Assembly (NCBI GenBank): GCA_902547295.1
Contig: CACCNJ010000010.1
Coordinates: 1 to 39,972 of the forward strand
Length of the DNA stretch: 39,972 nt
Direction of reading: 5' to 3'
Origin: an uncultured SAR86 cluster bacterium
Lineage (GTDB): Bacteria > Pseudomonadota > Gammaproteobacteria > Magnimaribacterales > D2472
Shown here: positions 8,927 through 18,013 of the stretch, in pieces
Layout: each line of letters opens with the position of its first letter
Numbering within the stretch: position 1 is the first letter of the stretch
The notes under the pieces: generated by a model
What the model saw: only the letters and a program-made list of their open reading frames with translations
Told to the model about the DNA's origin: nothing
Databases searched by the model: none
Made by a program: the position numbers and the translations under genes

Positions 8927-9526
8927 TTATGGTACCAACCATGTCGATTGATATTTATCATCCCATTTATGAACAGCTCTTCTATGTCCAGAACTTTTTA
9001 GATATAAAAATTCTAGTGAATAAAAATTGAATACTAAAACTGAAAAATTTTTATAGCCCTCCTCAACTTCAAAATCTTTAATATCATAATCTTCAGGATT
9101 TGTAATTTCTTTTGAGGATCCTCCCTTAACTGAATAACATTTTTTTGATCTTGATGTGGATTGATCCCAGGCCGATCTAGTTATCTCATCATCATAGTGA
9201 GCAGAAATATTTCCCTGTAATTTAATTTGTATTTTTAACTCGGGGTCATAACCTATAACAGAAGCAGTTGATATTTCATTGAAATGATCTATTTTGGCAG
9301 CGCGATGATCAGTATGAAACCTCATTTTACGATCTTCAAGACAAAATTCTCTAAGCACCATGACTCTTGATGTTATTTGATTGTTATAAAGAGAGGAAAC
9401 AACAGGAGTATGGAATAATGTTTTGGCATCATCAACTGCAGCTGTTAAGATCTTTTCTGCAGTTTCAAGGGTTTCTTCCAGAGTTGAATAAACTTCAGGT
9501 AAGTTAAATTTGGTCTTATTTATCAT
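8927..9526 (-). CDS. Pyridoxamine 5'-phosphate oxidase-like flavin-binding protein
   Basis: From the ATG at 9526 the protein has 199 residues with the split-barrel flavin-binding pattern of the PNPOx family: SRVMVLREF, then MRFHTDHRAAKIDHF, and a C-terminal SGHRRAVHKWD. The true PNPOx (PdxH) substrate motifs are not clearly all present, so it may be a general FMN-dependent oxidoreductase of this superfamily rather than PdxH. I chose the ATG at 9526 because it overlaps the cysS stop as ATGA, which signals translational coupling; a GTG at 9541 would add five residues but lies further inside cysS. The stop is only 4 bases from the end of the oppositely oriented tRNA-Arg. Confidence 0.75.
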   Translation of the reverse strand: MINKTKFNLPEVYSTLEETLETAEKILTAAVDDAKTLFHTPVVSSLYNNQITSRVMVLREFCLEDRKMRFHTDHRAAKIDHFNEISTASVIGYDPELKIQIKLQGNISAHYDDEITRSAWDQSTSRSKKCYSVKGGSSKEITNPEDYDIKDFEVEEGYKNFSVLVFNFYSLEFLYLKSSGHRRAVHKWDDKYQSTWLVP

Positions 9527-10905
9527 AATTTGAGTTTCCACTCAGTCCCATCACTAGAGTCATTTATTTCAACTCCTAGCTCAATTAATTGATTTCTAAT
9601 GGCATCAGCTGTCTTAAAATCTTTATTATTTTTTGCTTCAGATCTTTTTAAGACCATATCATTAATTTTATTTTTAAATTCTTCAGAAATCTCGTTAAAA
9701 GTTTCATCTTCTAAAATTCCTAATACTGAACTAATTAAACTAAGTCTGTTTTTTATATTTACTTTTTTGCTGTCAGAGGAATTGTATTCTTTTACGATAT
9801 TATTTAACTCAGTTATTAGTCCTGGAGTATTCAAGTCATCCATTAGAATTGATATAGCATCTAAATTATTTTCATTTTTATCAGAAATAGTTACATCATC
9901 TAAGTCATCTTTAATTTCATATAACTTATTAATTAATTTATTTGCTTGGTGAATAACTTTTTCATTCCAATCTAGTCCTTGTCTGTAATGTGAAGACAAC
10001 AAAGCAAGTCTTATTACTTCACCGTGATAATTTTCAGCTAAATCTTTTACTAAAATTATATTTCCTAGAGATTTAGCCATTTTTTCACCATTAATTGTTA
10101 CAAAACCATTATGCATCCAATACTTTGCATAAGAATCAGGCTCATTAATACTCGCGGATGTACAACAACTTTGAGCAATTTCATTTTCATGATGGGGAAA
10201 AATAAGATCTCTTCCACCTCCATGGATATCAAATGGAAGTCCTAAAGTTTTTTTAGTCATTGCTGAGCACTCAGTGTGCCAACCAGGTCTTCCAATTCCC
10301 CATGGCGATTCCCAACCAGGCTGCTCATCAGTACTAGGTTTCCATAATACGAAGTCAGCAGGATCTTTCTTAAAAGGCGCAACCTCTACCCGACTTCCTG
10401 CAATTTGCTCATCCCTGTTTCTTTTTGAAAGCTTTCCATAATTTTGATATGTAGGTACGTGAAAAAGCACATGTCCTTCTTTTTCATATGCAAAATCCTT
10501 TTCAATTAGCTCTACTATAAGTTCAATCATTTCTGGTATGTACTCAGTAGCTTTTGGTTGAATATCCGGAGCTAAAACATTGAGTTTTAACATATCATCG
10601 TTATAAATCTTTGTGTATTTTTCAGTGATAGATGTTATCTCAACATTTTGTTCCATAGCAGCTTCTATGATCTTGTCGTCGATATCAGTAATGTTGGACA
10701 CGTATGTGACCTTTGGATAAATTACTCTAAGAGTTCTAACTAAAGTATCAAAGACAACAGCCATCCTAGCATTTCCAATATGTGCATAGTTATATACGGT
10801 TGGTCCGCATGCATAAATCTTTAAATGTTTTGGATCAATTGCCTCTAATCTTTCTTTGTTGCCGCTTAAAGTATTAAACAATTGAAATGGTTGTTCACTG
10901 CTCAT
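9523..10905 (-). CDS. cysS: Cysteinyl-tRNA synthetase
   Basis: At 460 residues it has the usual length for this class I synthetase (E. coli 461). It shows the zinc cysteine and HIGH region CGPTVYNYAHIGNAR (C33, HIGN 42-45), WHTECSAM and GGGRDLIFPHHENEIAQS with the remaining zinc ligands, and the KMSKS variant GEKMAKSLGN near residue 275. The C-terminal helical domain that reads the tRNA follows. It attaches cysteine to tRNA-Cys in the cytosol. It starts 3 bases after maf ends and overlaps the next gene by four bases (ATGA), so it is in the middle of an operon. Confidence 0.98.
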   Translation of the reverse strand: MSSEQPFQLFNTLSGNKERLEAIDPKHLKIYACGPTVYNYAHIGNARMAVVFDTLVRTLRVIYPKVTYVSNITDIDDKIIEAAMEQNVEITSITEKYTKIYNDDMLKLNVLAPDIQPKATEYIPEMIELIVELIEKDFAYEKEGHVLFHVPTYQNYGKLSKRNRDEQIAGSRVEVAPFKKDPADFVLWKPSTDEQPGWESPWGIGRPGWHTECSAMTKKTLGLPFDIHGGGRDLIFPHHENEIAQSCCTSASINEPDSYAKYWMHNGFVTINGEKMAKSLGNIILVKDLAENYHGEVIRLALLSSHYRQGLDWNEKVIHQANKLINKLYEIKDDLDDVTISDKNENNLDAISILMDDLNTPGLITELNNIVKEYNSSDSKKVNIKNRLSLISSVLGILEDETFNEISEEFKNKINDMVLKRSEAKNNKDFKTADAIRNQLIELGVEINDSSDGTEWKLKL

Positions 10906-10908
10906 AAT

Positions 10909-11532
10909 TTATTCTAAATCAATTATCTTTAAATCTCTTAATGCATTTAACAAAGGTAATAGTGGCATTCCTCTTACGGTATGTGATGAACCATTTACAT
11001 AAGAAAAAAGATTACATCCTAATGATTCAAATTTGTATGCTCCTGCGGCATTAATTGGATTTTCAATATCAACATAGTTAATAATTTCTTTTTCAGTTAA
11101 ATCATGCATTTTTAATTCAACTGTTTCTGAATACTCCCACAAGCATTCATTATTTTTATATATACACACTCCACTGTGTTGGAAATGTTTTTGATTGGCT
11201 AAAAGTTTTAGACTTTCTATGGCTTTATCTTTTGATCCAGGTTTATGAAGAAGAGTATTGTCTAGAGCACACATTTGATCTCCACCAATTACAATTGAGT
11301 CAGGATTTTGCTTGCTTACCGGCTCTGCTTTTGCTTTTGCAAGATGAACTACCTGCTCGCTATATGGAAGAGATGATATTTTATTTTTAATAAGATCTTC
11401 GTCGGTTGATGAAATTATTACATCAAAAACGATACCAGCTTCTTCAAGCATCAGCTTTCTACTTTCTGAACCAGAAGCGAGAATAATAGAAACTTTTGGC
11501 TTGATGCTGGAAGAATCCAGAGATCTTGTCAT
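10909..11532 (-). CDS. maf: Maf family nucleotide pyrophosphatase
   Basis: The 207-residue protein has the Maf fold markers: IILASGSESRKLMLEEAGI at residues 17-35 (the usual phosphate loop ASxSxRR), then SSTDED, a glycine-rich VIGGDQM and INAAGAYKFESLG near the C-terminus. Maf proteins hydrolyse non-canonical or modified nucleoside triphosphates to monophosphates, as house-cleaning enzymes. The exact subtype (YhdE-like dTTP/UTP or YceF-like m7GTP) is not decided by what I can see. It abuts folE with no gap (TAA directly followed by ATG) and is 3 bases ahead of cysS. Confidence 0.88.
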   Translation of the reverse strand: MTRSLDSSSIKPKVSIILASGSESRKLMLEEAGIVFDVIISSTDEDLIKNKISSLPYSEQVVHLAKAKAEPVSKQNPDSIVIGGDQMCALDNTLLHKPGSKDKAIESLKLLANQKHFQHSGVCIYKNNECLWEYSETVELKMHDLTEKEIINYVDIENPINAAGAYKFESLGCNLFSYVNGSSHTVRGMPLLPLLNALRDLKIIDLE

Positions 11533-12177
11533 TTAGTACTTTTTAGGTGAATGAATAAGACTTATAAATTCTTCTCTAGCTTTATTATCTGATCTAAAAG
11601 TACCTAACATCCTAGAAGTAATTGTGCTCGACTCAGTTTTATGAACACCTCTTGTGCTCATGCATTGGTGGTTAGCATCTATTACAACTGCAACACCTTT
11701 AGGCTGAAGAACTTTATCAATAGTATCTGCAATCTGTGCAGTCATAGTTTCCTGGGTCTGAAGTCTTTTTCCAAATAGATCTACTAATCTCGCTAATTTA
11801 CTAATTCCAACAACCCTTTTTCTAGGTATATATCCGATGTGAGCAACTCCAACAATTGGCACCATATGATGTTCGCAATGTGACTCAACTCTTATGTTTC
11901 TTACAATTACTGCATCGTCATAGCCTTCTACTTCTTCAAAAGTTCTACTCAAAATTTCTTCAGGATCTTCCTCGTAACCAGAGAAAAATTCTTTATATGC
12001 TTTGACAACTCTTTTGGGTGTATCAACAAGGCCCTCTCTTTCAGGATCGTCACCAGCCCAAAGAATTAATGTTTTTACTGCTTCAAGCGCCTCTTTCTCA
12101 AGAGAACTCTTAGAAATTTCATCAGTAATTGTTTTTACTGCTTTTAAAGCTTCATCTTTTGATACTTTTTTACTCAT
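11533..12177 (-). CDS. folE: GTP cyclohydrolase I
   Basis: The 214-residue enzyme shows the signature VESHCEHHMVPIVGVAHIGYIP with zinc ligands C101 and H104, the third ligand C172 in NHQCMSTRGV, and the family motif KLARLVDLFGKRLQTQE. It opens GTP to 7,8-dihydroneopterin triphosphate, the first step of tetrahydrofolate synthesis. The N-terminal 30 residues are lysine/glutamate rich. It is followed without a gap by maf. The 45-base space upstream, after the unknown membrane-protein gene, is AT-rich and may hold a promoter. Confidence 0.97.
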   Translation of the reverse strand: MSKKVSKDEALKAVKTITDEISKSSLEKEALEAVKTLILWAGDDPEREGLVDTPKRVVKAYKEFFSGYEEDPEEILSRTFEEVEGYDDAVIVRNIRVESHCEHHMVPIVGVAHIGYIPRKRVVGISKLARLVDLFGKRLQTQETMTAQIADTIDKVLQPKGVAVVIDANHQCMSTRGVHKTESSTITSRMLGTFRSDNKAREEFISLIHSPKKY

Positions 12178-12222
12178 TTTTTATTCCGATAATGTTAAAA
12201 ATGCCTATTTTATAGTATTTTT

Positions 12223-13935
12223 CTAAAAATTAAACCAACCATTTGGATCATACTCAATTCCGGTTGATACAAATCCTTGAACTGCAAACAAACATCCAGT
12301 TAATACAAGACCTAAAACTGACCCAATGACACCATTATTTGCAGCATATCCCAATATCGTTGTTGGTTTATATATTAACTCTTTATAGTTTATAGATTCA
12401 TCAACTTGCTCTAAAAGTGCCTTTGCGCTTGTGAGATCAGTAATTCTCTCTTTATCACCATTTTGAAGCTTTAATTCCCATATCTCCTCTTCAATTATGA
12501 ATATTTCGTTTCTTATGAAATCTCTATGTTCTGCGCTAAGTGATTGAAGTTTGATCGCTTTATAAATTGCGTACAAGCTTATTGATGAAACAAAAAATAT
12601 TACGACACATATCAAATACATAGTGGATATGTGATGTCTCAATTCTGTCCAAACAATTAAATTTAAGATAGCAACACAAAATAAGGAATAAAATATTAAT
12701 ATCGAGGTATAACTTTGAATACGTAAATAAAAAGCTTCGCCAAAAGATCGAAGCACTTTTCTCATATTCATCCAACTAAATACATTTAATCTTTTCTGTA
12801 AATCTATGTAAATGTTTTCTGATTCAGATGTTGATCTAAACAAATTTTTAAAACTTAAGCCTGGAAATGCGACCAAGTCACCCAATTTTTTCGAACACCT
12901 ATATCTTCTTTCATAGTCAACAGAACATACAAGTCCAAACATGATTAATTGAAAACCGTTCAGTAATCCAATAAAGGTAGCAGCAGATATGATTTTTTCA
13001 TTAACTGTCATTCCAAATAAAGGAGTGCCGTATAAGAACTTAACCAAAAATGGAGTAACAGATAGAGATAGAACAGTTATAAGTAAAATAGTCCTAAAAT
13101 TTTTCATAGTAGGACTGTTATAAACAGACTTAATTATATTAAAAAGAATAAAGCCAGACGCAACTTCATTTTTTGAAGAAGCACTAGTTTTTGCTGGAAA
13201 AAGGCCACTAGAATCTTCTTCTAAGAATTTTTTTTCAGTTTCACTATCGACCTCTAATGGGATTCCTTGTAAACAAATATCATTTTCATCCATTGCTACT
13301 GTTAACTCATCTTCAATTAATCCTGGGAAGAGCCAAGGTTGAAGCCAACCCTGTCCTACTAAACGTCTATTAGTTTTATTTCTATCCCAGTCAGGAGCAG
13401 GTAAGCAAAGCCTTTCATTGTCTTCAGGTCTAAAATAACCATACTTCGTTGAAATAATTAGCCTACGCATAAATAACAATAAGTAGGCAAGAATCATATG
13501 AAATGGATCAATATTTAATATTAAGGAACTATCACTGAAGAGAGCAAGATATAACCCAATGTTCATAAGCCATGATCCCGGGTAGACTATGCACCACATT
13601 TGAATAATTTCCCCAATAGAGTGATGTTTTGGAGAAACAGCTATTAACATTCTATTCTGACTTACATGCCAAGCTCTGCTTAATGATTTTTCAAGAAGTA
13701 AAGCAGCTATTGGTGAAAAAATAACAGGAGGTAGATTTTCATAAATCATCGTTTTCCAAAAATCTTTCCATGAAAATTTTACCGGTGAGTGATATTCGGA
13801 AGCTTTAGCATCTCTTGAGGCACTTCTTAACTTTGCAGCTTCATATGACGAGTTTATACCTGAGATAAATTTTTCATCCTTCTCATTAGTAGGGATCCTT
13901 AAACTCAAATATGATTCGTTAGTTTGTTCAGTCAT
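12223..13935 (-). CDS. Unknown polytopic membrane protein
   Basis: I do not recognise this 570-residue protein. About eight hydrophobic segments are visible: near residues 60-85, 108-135, 145-160, 280-305, 315-335, 405-430, 435-460 and 535-558. A soluble loop of about 110 residues (165-275) contains APDWDRNKTNRRL and LQPWLFPGLIEDEL. Before the last segment a charged helical stretch (EEEIWELKLQ...AKALLEQVDE) could form a coiled coil. It starts 42 bases from a divergent metallo-hydrolase gene, with an inverted repeat between them, and precedes folE on the same strand. No catalytic motif or transporter signature is apparent. The reading frame is intact and codon use resembles its neighbours, so it is a real gene. 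Confidence 0.75.
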   Translation of the reverse strand: MTEQTNESYLSLRIPTNEKDEKFISGINSSYEAAKLRSASRDAKASEYHSPVKFSWKDFWKTMIYENLPPVIFSPIAALLLEKSLSRAWHVSQNRMLIAVSPKHHSIGEIIQMWCIVYPGSWLMNIGLYLALFSDSSLILNIDPFHMILAYLLLFMRRLIISTKYGYFRPEDNERLCLPAPDWDRNKTNRRLVGQGWLQPWLFPGLIEDELTVAMDENDICLQGIPLEVDSETEKKFLEEDSSGLFPAKTSASSKNEVASGFILFNIIKSVYNSPTMKNFRTILLITVLSLSVTPFLVKFLYGTPLFGMTVNEKIISAATFIGLLNGFQLIMFGLVCSVDYERRYRCSKKLGDLVAFPGLSFKNLFRSTSESENIYIDLQKRLNVFSWMNMRKVLRSFGEAFYLRIQSYTSILIFYSLFCVAILNLIVWTELRHHISTMYLICVVIFFVSSISLYAIYKAIKLQSLSAEHRDFIRNEIFIIEEEIWELKLQNGDKERITDLTSAKALLEQVDESINYKELIYKPTTILGYAANNGVIGSVLGLVLTGCLFAVQGFVSTGIEYDPNGWFNF

Positions 13936-13940
13936 AATAT

Positions 13941-13973
13941 ATTTACAATTATATTTTTTAATATATTGTAAAT
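13941..13973. promoter_or_regulatory. Inverted repeat filling a divergent promoter region
   Basis: Perfect 9-base arms ATTTACAAT (13941-13949) and ATTGTAAAT (13965-13973) flank a 15-base AT-only spacer. The repeat takes up nearly all of the 42 bases between the unknown membrane-protein gene and the metallo-hydrolase. This is the arrangement of a shared operator in a divergent promoter; function is inferred. Confidence 0.5.
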
Positions 13974-13977
13974 CATT

Positions 13978-14622
13978 ATGCTCAAAGCTTTAATTCAACC
14001 TGTAACTCTTTTTGAACAGAATGCTTCAATAATTTTTTGTGATGAAACAAAAAAATGCGCAATTGTTGATCCTGGAGGTGACATAGAAATATTACTAAAT
14101 ATTGCTAAAGAAAAAGAGTTATCACCAGAGAAAATCTTGTTAACACATGGTCATATTGACCATGCTGGTGGAGCAACTGAAATATCAGAAATTTTAAATG
14201 TAGAAATTCATGGGCCCCATATTGATGATAAATTTTTATTAGATGGGCTTCAAAAACAAGGTGAAATGTTTGGATTACAATCAAAAAATTGTAATCCAGA
14301 TAAGTGGTTAGATGAAGGTGATGTTGTGACAGTTGGTAATGAAAAACTTGATGTATATTTTTGTCCAGGACATACTCCTGGTCACATAATTTTTTTTAAC
14401 AAAAAAGGTAATTTAGCTTTAGTTGGAGATGTTCTATTTAATGGATCTATAGGCAGAACTGACTTACCAGGTGGGAATTATCAGCAATTGATTGATTCGG
14501 TAAAAAATAAATTATGGCCTTTAGGTGATAATGTTGATTTTATTCCGGGTCATGGGCCAGTTTCAACGTTTAAAGCTGAAAGAAGTTCTAATCCGTTTGT
14601 TTCAGATTCTGTATTAGGTTAG
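13978..14622 (+). CDS. Metallo-beta-lactamase-fold hydrolase, glyoxalase II-like
   Basis: The 214-residue protein has all the metal-binding motifs of the fold: LTHGHIDHAGG (H57, H59, D61, H62), PGHTPGHI, LVGDVLFNGSIGRTDLPGG and the final PGHGP. Size and the SIGRTDLPGG motif fit the short glyoxalase II/YcbL type, which hydrolyses thioesters such as S-lactoylglutathione in the cytosol; the true substrate is not known. It is transcribed away from the unknown 570-residue membrane protein and faces a short-chain dehydrogenase, whose stop lies 4 bases after its own. Confidence 0.88.
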   Translation: MLKALIQPVTLFEQNASIIFCDETKKCAIVDPGGDIEILLNIAKEKELSPEKILLTHGHIDHAGGATEISEILNVEIHGPHIDDKFLLDGLQKQGEMFGLQSKNCNPDKWLDEGDVVTVGNEKLDVYFCPGHTPGHIIFFNKKGNLALVGDVLFNGSIGRTDLPGGNYQQLIDSVKNKLWPLGDNVDFIPGHGPVSTFKAERSSNPFVSDSVLG

Positions 14623-14626
14623 CTCT

Positions 14627-15430
14627 TTATTGGTTGTATCTTCCTGGAGCAAGAATCTTTCCTAATAAAGAAAGAATCCATTGAGGCATGTTTCTTATCA
14701 TAAAAACCAAGAACTTATAGGTCTTAGTTGGTACACATAATCTCTGTCCTGATAAAGTTGCTTCAATGGCTTCGTCAGCAACTCTCTCAGCTGTAAATAC
14801 CAAAAATTTGGGTACTCTATCCATCTGCTCTTGGACTCCACTTGCTGTATGGAAACCAGTTGTAGTGAATCCTGGGCAAACTGCAGTTGAGGTAACCCCT
14901 TTATGTTTATAATTAATATTTATACTGTCGCTAAACCTATTCATAAATGTCTTTATTGGTCCATATAGAGGTTGAATGGCTGAGGGAGCTGCAAAAGATG
15001 CAACAGAAGAGACAATCATAATTTTGCCATTACCTTTTTTAATCATCTTTGGTAAGAATAATTTTGTCATCATAATTACTGAAGTGCCTAGCACTCTGAT
15101 GAAGTCTTCTTCATCTTCAAGGCTTGTTTCATGAAAAGAAGTCTTAATTCCGTATCCAGCATTATTAACTAAAAAATCTACTGAGTAGTTATTTTCTTCA
15201 CAAAAATCAAAAATTTCTTTAGGTGCTTCGTATTTACTAAGATCTTTGGAAATTAAATCTACGTTGATATTATGTTTTTGCTTTATTTCGTTAGCTAAAT
15301 TCTCCAATAATTCAGTTCTTCTGGCAGTCAAAACAAGGTTGTAACCTTTTTTAGCTAGTTTTTTTGCAATTTCTGCACCAATTCCTGATGATGCACCTGT
15401 TATTAGAGCGTAAGAATTATTCATAGTCAT
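14627..15430 (-). CDS. Short-chain dehydrogenase/reductase
   Basis: This 267-residue SDR has the NAD(P)-binding TGASSGIG (11-18), TARR at 35-38 suggesting NADP preference, NNAG (89-92), a catalytic serine in VSSVASF and the catalytic YGPIK (Y156, K160). The C-terminal 35 residues are hydrophobic and basic (FLVFMIRNMPQWILSLL), suggesting membrane association, as in SDRs acting on fatty or steroid-like substrates. The substrate is unknown. It is convergent with the metallo-hydrolase and divergent from the metalloprotease. Two ATG codons lie close together at the start (15430 and 15424); the first is used here. Confidence 0.9.
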   Translation of the reverse strand: MTMNNSYALITGASSGIGAEIAKKLAKKGYNLVLTARRTELLENLANEIKQKHNINVDLISKDLSKYEAPKEIFDFCEENNYSVDFLVNNAGYGIKTSFHETSLEDEEDFIRVLGTSVIMMTKLFLPKMIKKGNGKIMIVSSVASFAAPSAIQPLYGPIKTFMNRFSDSININYKHKGVTSTAVCPGFTTTGFHTASGVQEQMDRVPKFLVFTAERVADEAIEATLSGQRLCVPTKTYKFLVFMIRNMPQWILSLLGKILAPGRYNQ

Positions 15431-15489
15431 ATACTACCAGTATGTTCAACTTTGTAATAGAATTACATGCTATTTTAAAGGTATACCAC

Positions 15490-18012
15490 ATGATTCAAAA
15501 AAAATTATCAATCTATTTTCTTTTCTTTTTATCTATTTTATTAGTTAATTTGGGCCTAAATGCTTCCATGACTAAAGATTCAGAGGAGGAAAGAAATCAA
15601 ACCGAAGAATCAAAAGATAAATCTGCTGACGAAGATATCAAACCTGAAAATCTTGAAGAATGCTTGATGCAAGCAGAAAGCATGAATGATAGCAAAAAAT
15701 GTGAAAAAGAATTCATGAAAACTATAGAAGAGTTTATTGAAGAAGAAGAACTTAAGAAGATTGATGGATTCCTAGACATATATTCAAATGATGATGATTC
15801 TGTATTTTTCTTAAAGCTTGACAAAGAAGATTTAAACGAGAAATTCATTTATTTCTCATATGTTATGAATGCGCCACAAGGCAGCACGCTTACAGGAGGT
15901 TTGCCATCTGATGGAAAGGTATACGAATTTAGGTCATTTAAAAAAGATAAAATTGGTTTATATCAAATTAATACTTCGTACATTAAAGGAGACGAAACAA
16001 ATAATATTGCAAGGTCATCAATTACGAATATTACTGAAGCGTTTGTAGAAGTTTTTAAACCGACTGCTCGTTCTGAAGATTCTGTATTAATTAATCTTAA
16101 TAGCATAATACTTTCTGAAAAAATGGACTCCATCAGTTATGTTCCTAGCGAGTACAGAGAGTATATTTCAGTAGACTATGGAATGCCTGACGAAGCAAAA
16201 ACATTTGTAAAGAATATTTATAATAATAAGACTAATACTGCTTTTGAAGTGACATTTGCATTTGAAAATTTTATGCCAAATCCAAATGCCTATTCTGTTT
16301 CTGCCGTAACCGATCCGCGTTATCTATCAGTTACAGGAAGACATATTTTTGTAAAAATGCCTGATGACAGATTTGAGCCTAGAGTAAATGATCACAGAAT
16401 TGGTTATTTCGTTAATAAATCTACTGACTTAACTTCTTACGATAATTTTCCAAATTTTGCTTTAATCAATAAGTGGAGATTGATAAAGAAAAACCCTGAT
16501 GCTGAAATGTCAGAACCTGAAGAACCAATTGTTTTTTGGGTTGAAAATACTACTCCTAAAGAAATAATTCCTGCTGTAATTGCTGGTATTGAAAATTGGA
16601 ATATTGCTTTTGAAGAAGCAGGTTTTATCAATGCGGTTGTTGCAAAGATTCAACCAGATGATGCGGAATGGGATGCTGCTGATTATGACTATAACGTTGT
16701 AAGATGGTCTTCTGAACCAGATGGAAATTTACTTGGAATTGGGCCAAGTGTAAGCAATCCCTTGACTGGAGAAATCATTTCTGCAGATGTTGTTAACAAG
16801 CTTCTAGCAATTAAATTAGGTTATAACTATAGAAAACTATACGGTTATACAGAAGACAATGATCCTTTGATGCAGTACATCACTAATCTAACTTTACATG
16901 AAGTAGGACATGTTCTGGGCTTGAGACATAATTTTAGAGGTAGCTATTTATACAGTCCTGATGAAATACATGATAAAAATATTACTGGTAATGTCCTAAT
17001 GAGTTCTGTAATGGATTATGACCCGATCAATATTGCTCCTGAAGGAGTTGAACAAGGAATTTACTTTTCAACTGAGCCTGGCGTTTATGACAAATGGGCA
17101 GTTAAATTTGGATACACTCCTAACTTAACAGATGAAGAGAGAACTGCATTGCTTCAACAGTCTATTAAAAGAGAATTAACATTTGGTACTGATGATGATG
17201 CAATGTCCTATCCTGGCAATAATATTGATCCAAGAACTAAAAGATATGATATGAGTAATGATCCTATTGGTTATGCTGAAGATATAGTAAAAATAGTTGA
17301 TCAAAAGATTAATGAATTACCAGAAATATTTTCTGATGAAGAAGGTTTTAATAACTATACAAATTCTTTTTATAGATTATTTAGAACTAAAGGAAGATTT
17401 CTTGAAACCGTTGCTCAACAAATTGGCGGAGTTTACATAAATAAAATAGCTTCAAATCAAGACGATTTTGTTTCTTTAGAGCCAGTTCCATACGAAAAAC
17501 AAAAACAGGCTTTTGAGCTACTTAAAAACCAGGTCTTTTCAAATGGTGCAATGAACTATGACCCTAAAATTCTTGCAAATCTAATTTTTGAAAGAGATTC
17601 AGAAAGTTATTACGCAAATTTCGGCGATAATAATGATCCAGATTTTCATGAGATTGTATTAGCAAGTCAAAGTAATATTCTAAGAAATATACTGCACCCT
17701 GCCGTTATGAAAAGACTGGTCAATAGTTCTTTATATGGTAATGAATATATGCCTGATGAAGTTTTAGAGGATCTAAACTCTGCTATTTTTATTTCTGGTG
17801 AAGAGCCTGATACCTTTAAAAAGAACCTTCAATCTACATATGTAAATCTGCTTACTAATGGATTTAATGAGGGTCCATACGATGACGTTTCAAAAGCAGC
17901 AATTTTTTCTGCATTGAAAGAAATATTAGATTTTAGTAGAAATAATAGATTTAAATCTAATCACTATGATTTAATTTACTTTGAAGTTAATAATTTCTTT
18001 GATAGTAAGTAA
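15490..18012 (+). CDS. Secreted zinc metalloprotease, DUF5117/DUF4953-like
   Basis: From the ATG at 15490 the protein has 840 residues: signal peptide (about 1-25, ending NLGLNA), a strongly acidic linker (to about residue 90), a family N-terminal domain, and a catalytic domain with HEVGHVLGLRHNF (zinc ligands H470, H474, H480; catalytic E471) followed by a methionine turn SSVMDYDP. This is the extended HExxHxxGxxH zinc site of metzincin-like proteases, in the large bacterial family usually annotated as DUF5117/DUF4953 metalloproteases. It should act outside the cytoplasm. An upstream in-frame ATG at 15442 would put 16 residues before the signal peptide; the start at 15490 has AAAGGT about 8 bases upstream and is preferred. 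The stop lies next to the convergent alkyltransferase gene. Confidence 0.9.
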   Translation: MIQKKLSIYFLFFLSILLVNLGLNASMTKDSEEERNQTEESKDKSADEDIKPENLEECLMQAESMNDSKKCEKEFMKTIEEFIEEEELKKIDGFLDIYSNDDDSVFFLKLDKEDLNEKFIYFSYVMNAPQGSTLTGGLPSDGKVYEFRSFKKDKIGLYQINTSYIKGDETNNIARSSITNITEAFVEVFKPTARSEDSVLINLNSIILSEKMDSISYVPSEYREYISVDYGMPDEAKTFVKNIYNNKTNTAFEVTFAFENFMPNPNAYSVSAVTDPRYLSVTGRHIFVKMPDDRFEPRVNDHRIGYFVNKSTDLTSYDNFPNFALINKWRLIKKNPDAEMSEPEEPIVFWVENTTPKEIIPAVIAGIENWNIAFEEAGFINAVVAKIQPDDAEWDAADYDYNVVRWSSEPDGNLLGIGPSVSNPLTGEIISADVVNKLLAIKLGYNYRKLYGYTEDNDPLMQYITNLTLHEVGHVLGLRHNFRGSYLYSPDEIHDKNITGNVLMSSVMDYDPINIAPEGVEQGIYFSTEPGVYDKWAVKFGYTPNLTDEERTALLQQSIKRELTFGTDDDAMSYPGNNIDPRTKRYDMSNDPIGYAEDIVKIVDQKINELPEIFSDEEGFNNYTNSFYRLFRTKGRFLETVAQQIGGVYINKIASNQDDFVSLEPVPYEKQKQAFELLKNQVFSNGAMNYDPKILANLIFERDSESYYANFGDNNDPDFHEIVLASQSNILRNILHPAVMKRLVNSSLYGNEYMPDEVLEDLNSAIFISGEEPDTFKKNLQSTYVNLLTNGFNEGPYDDVSKAAIFSALKEILDFSRNNRFKSNHYDLIYFEVNNFFDSK

Positions 18013-18013
18013 A

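Noticed and set aside
12560-12775. Minus-strand 71-codon frame inside the 570-residue membrane-protein gene
   Set aside because: It is an out-of-frame shadow rich in residues typical of AT-rich sequence, with no ribosome-binding site.
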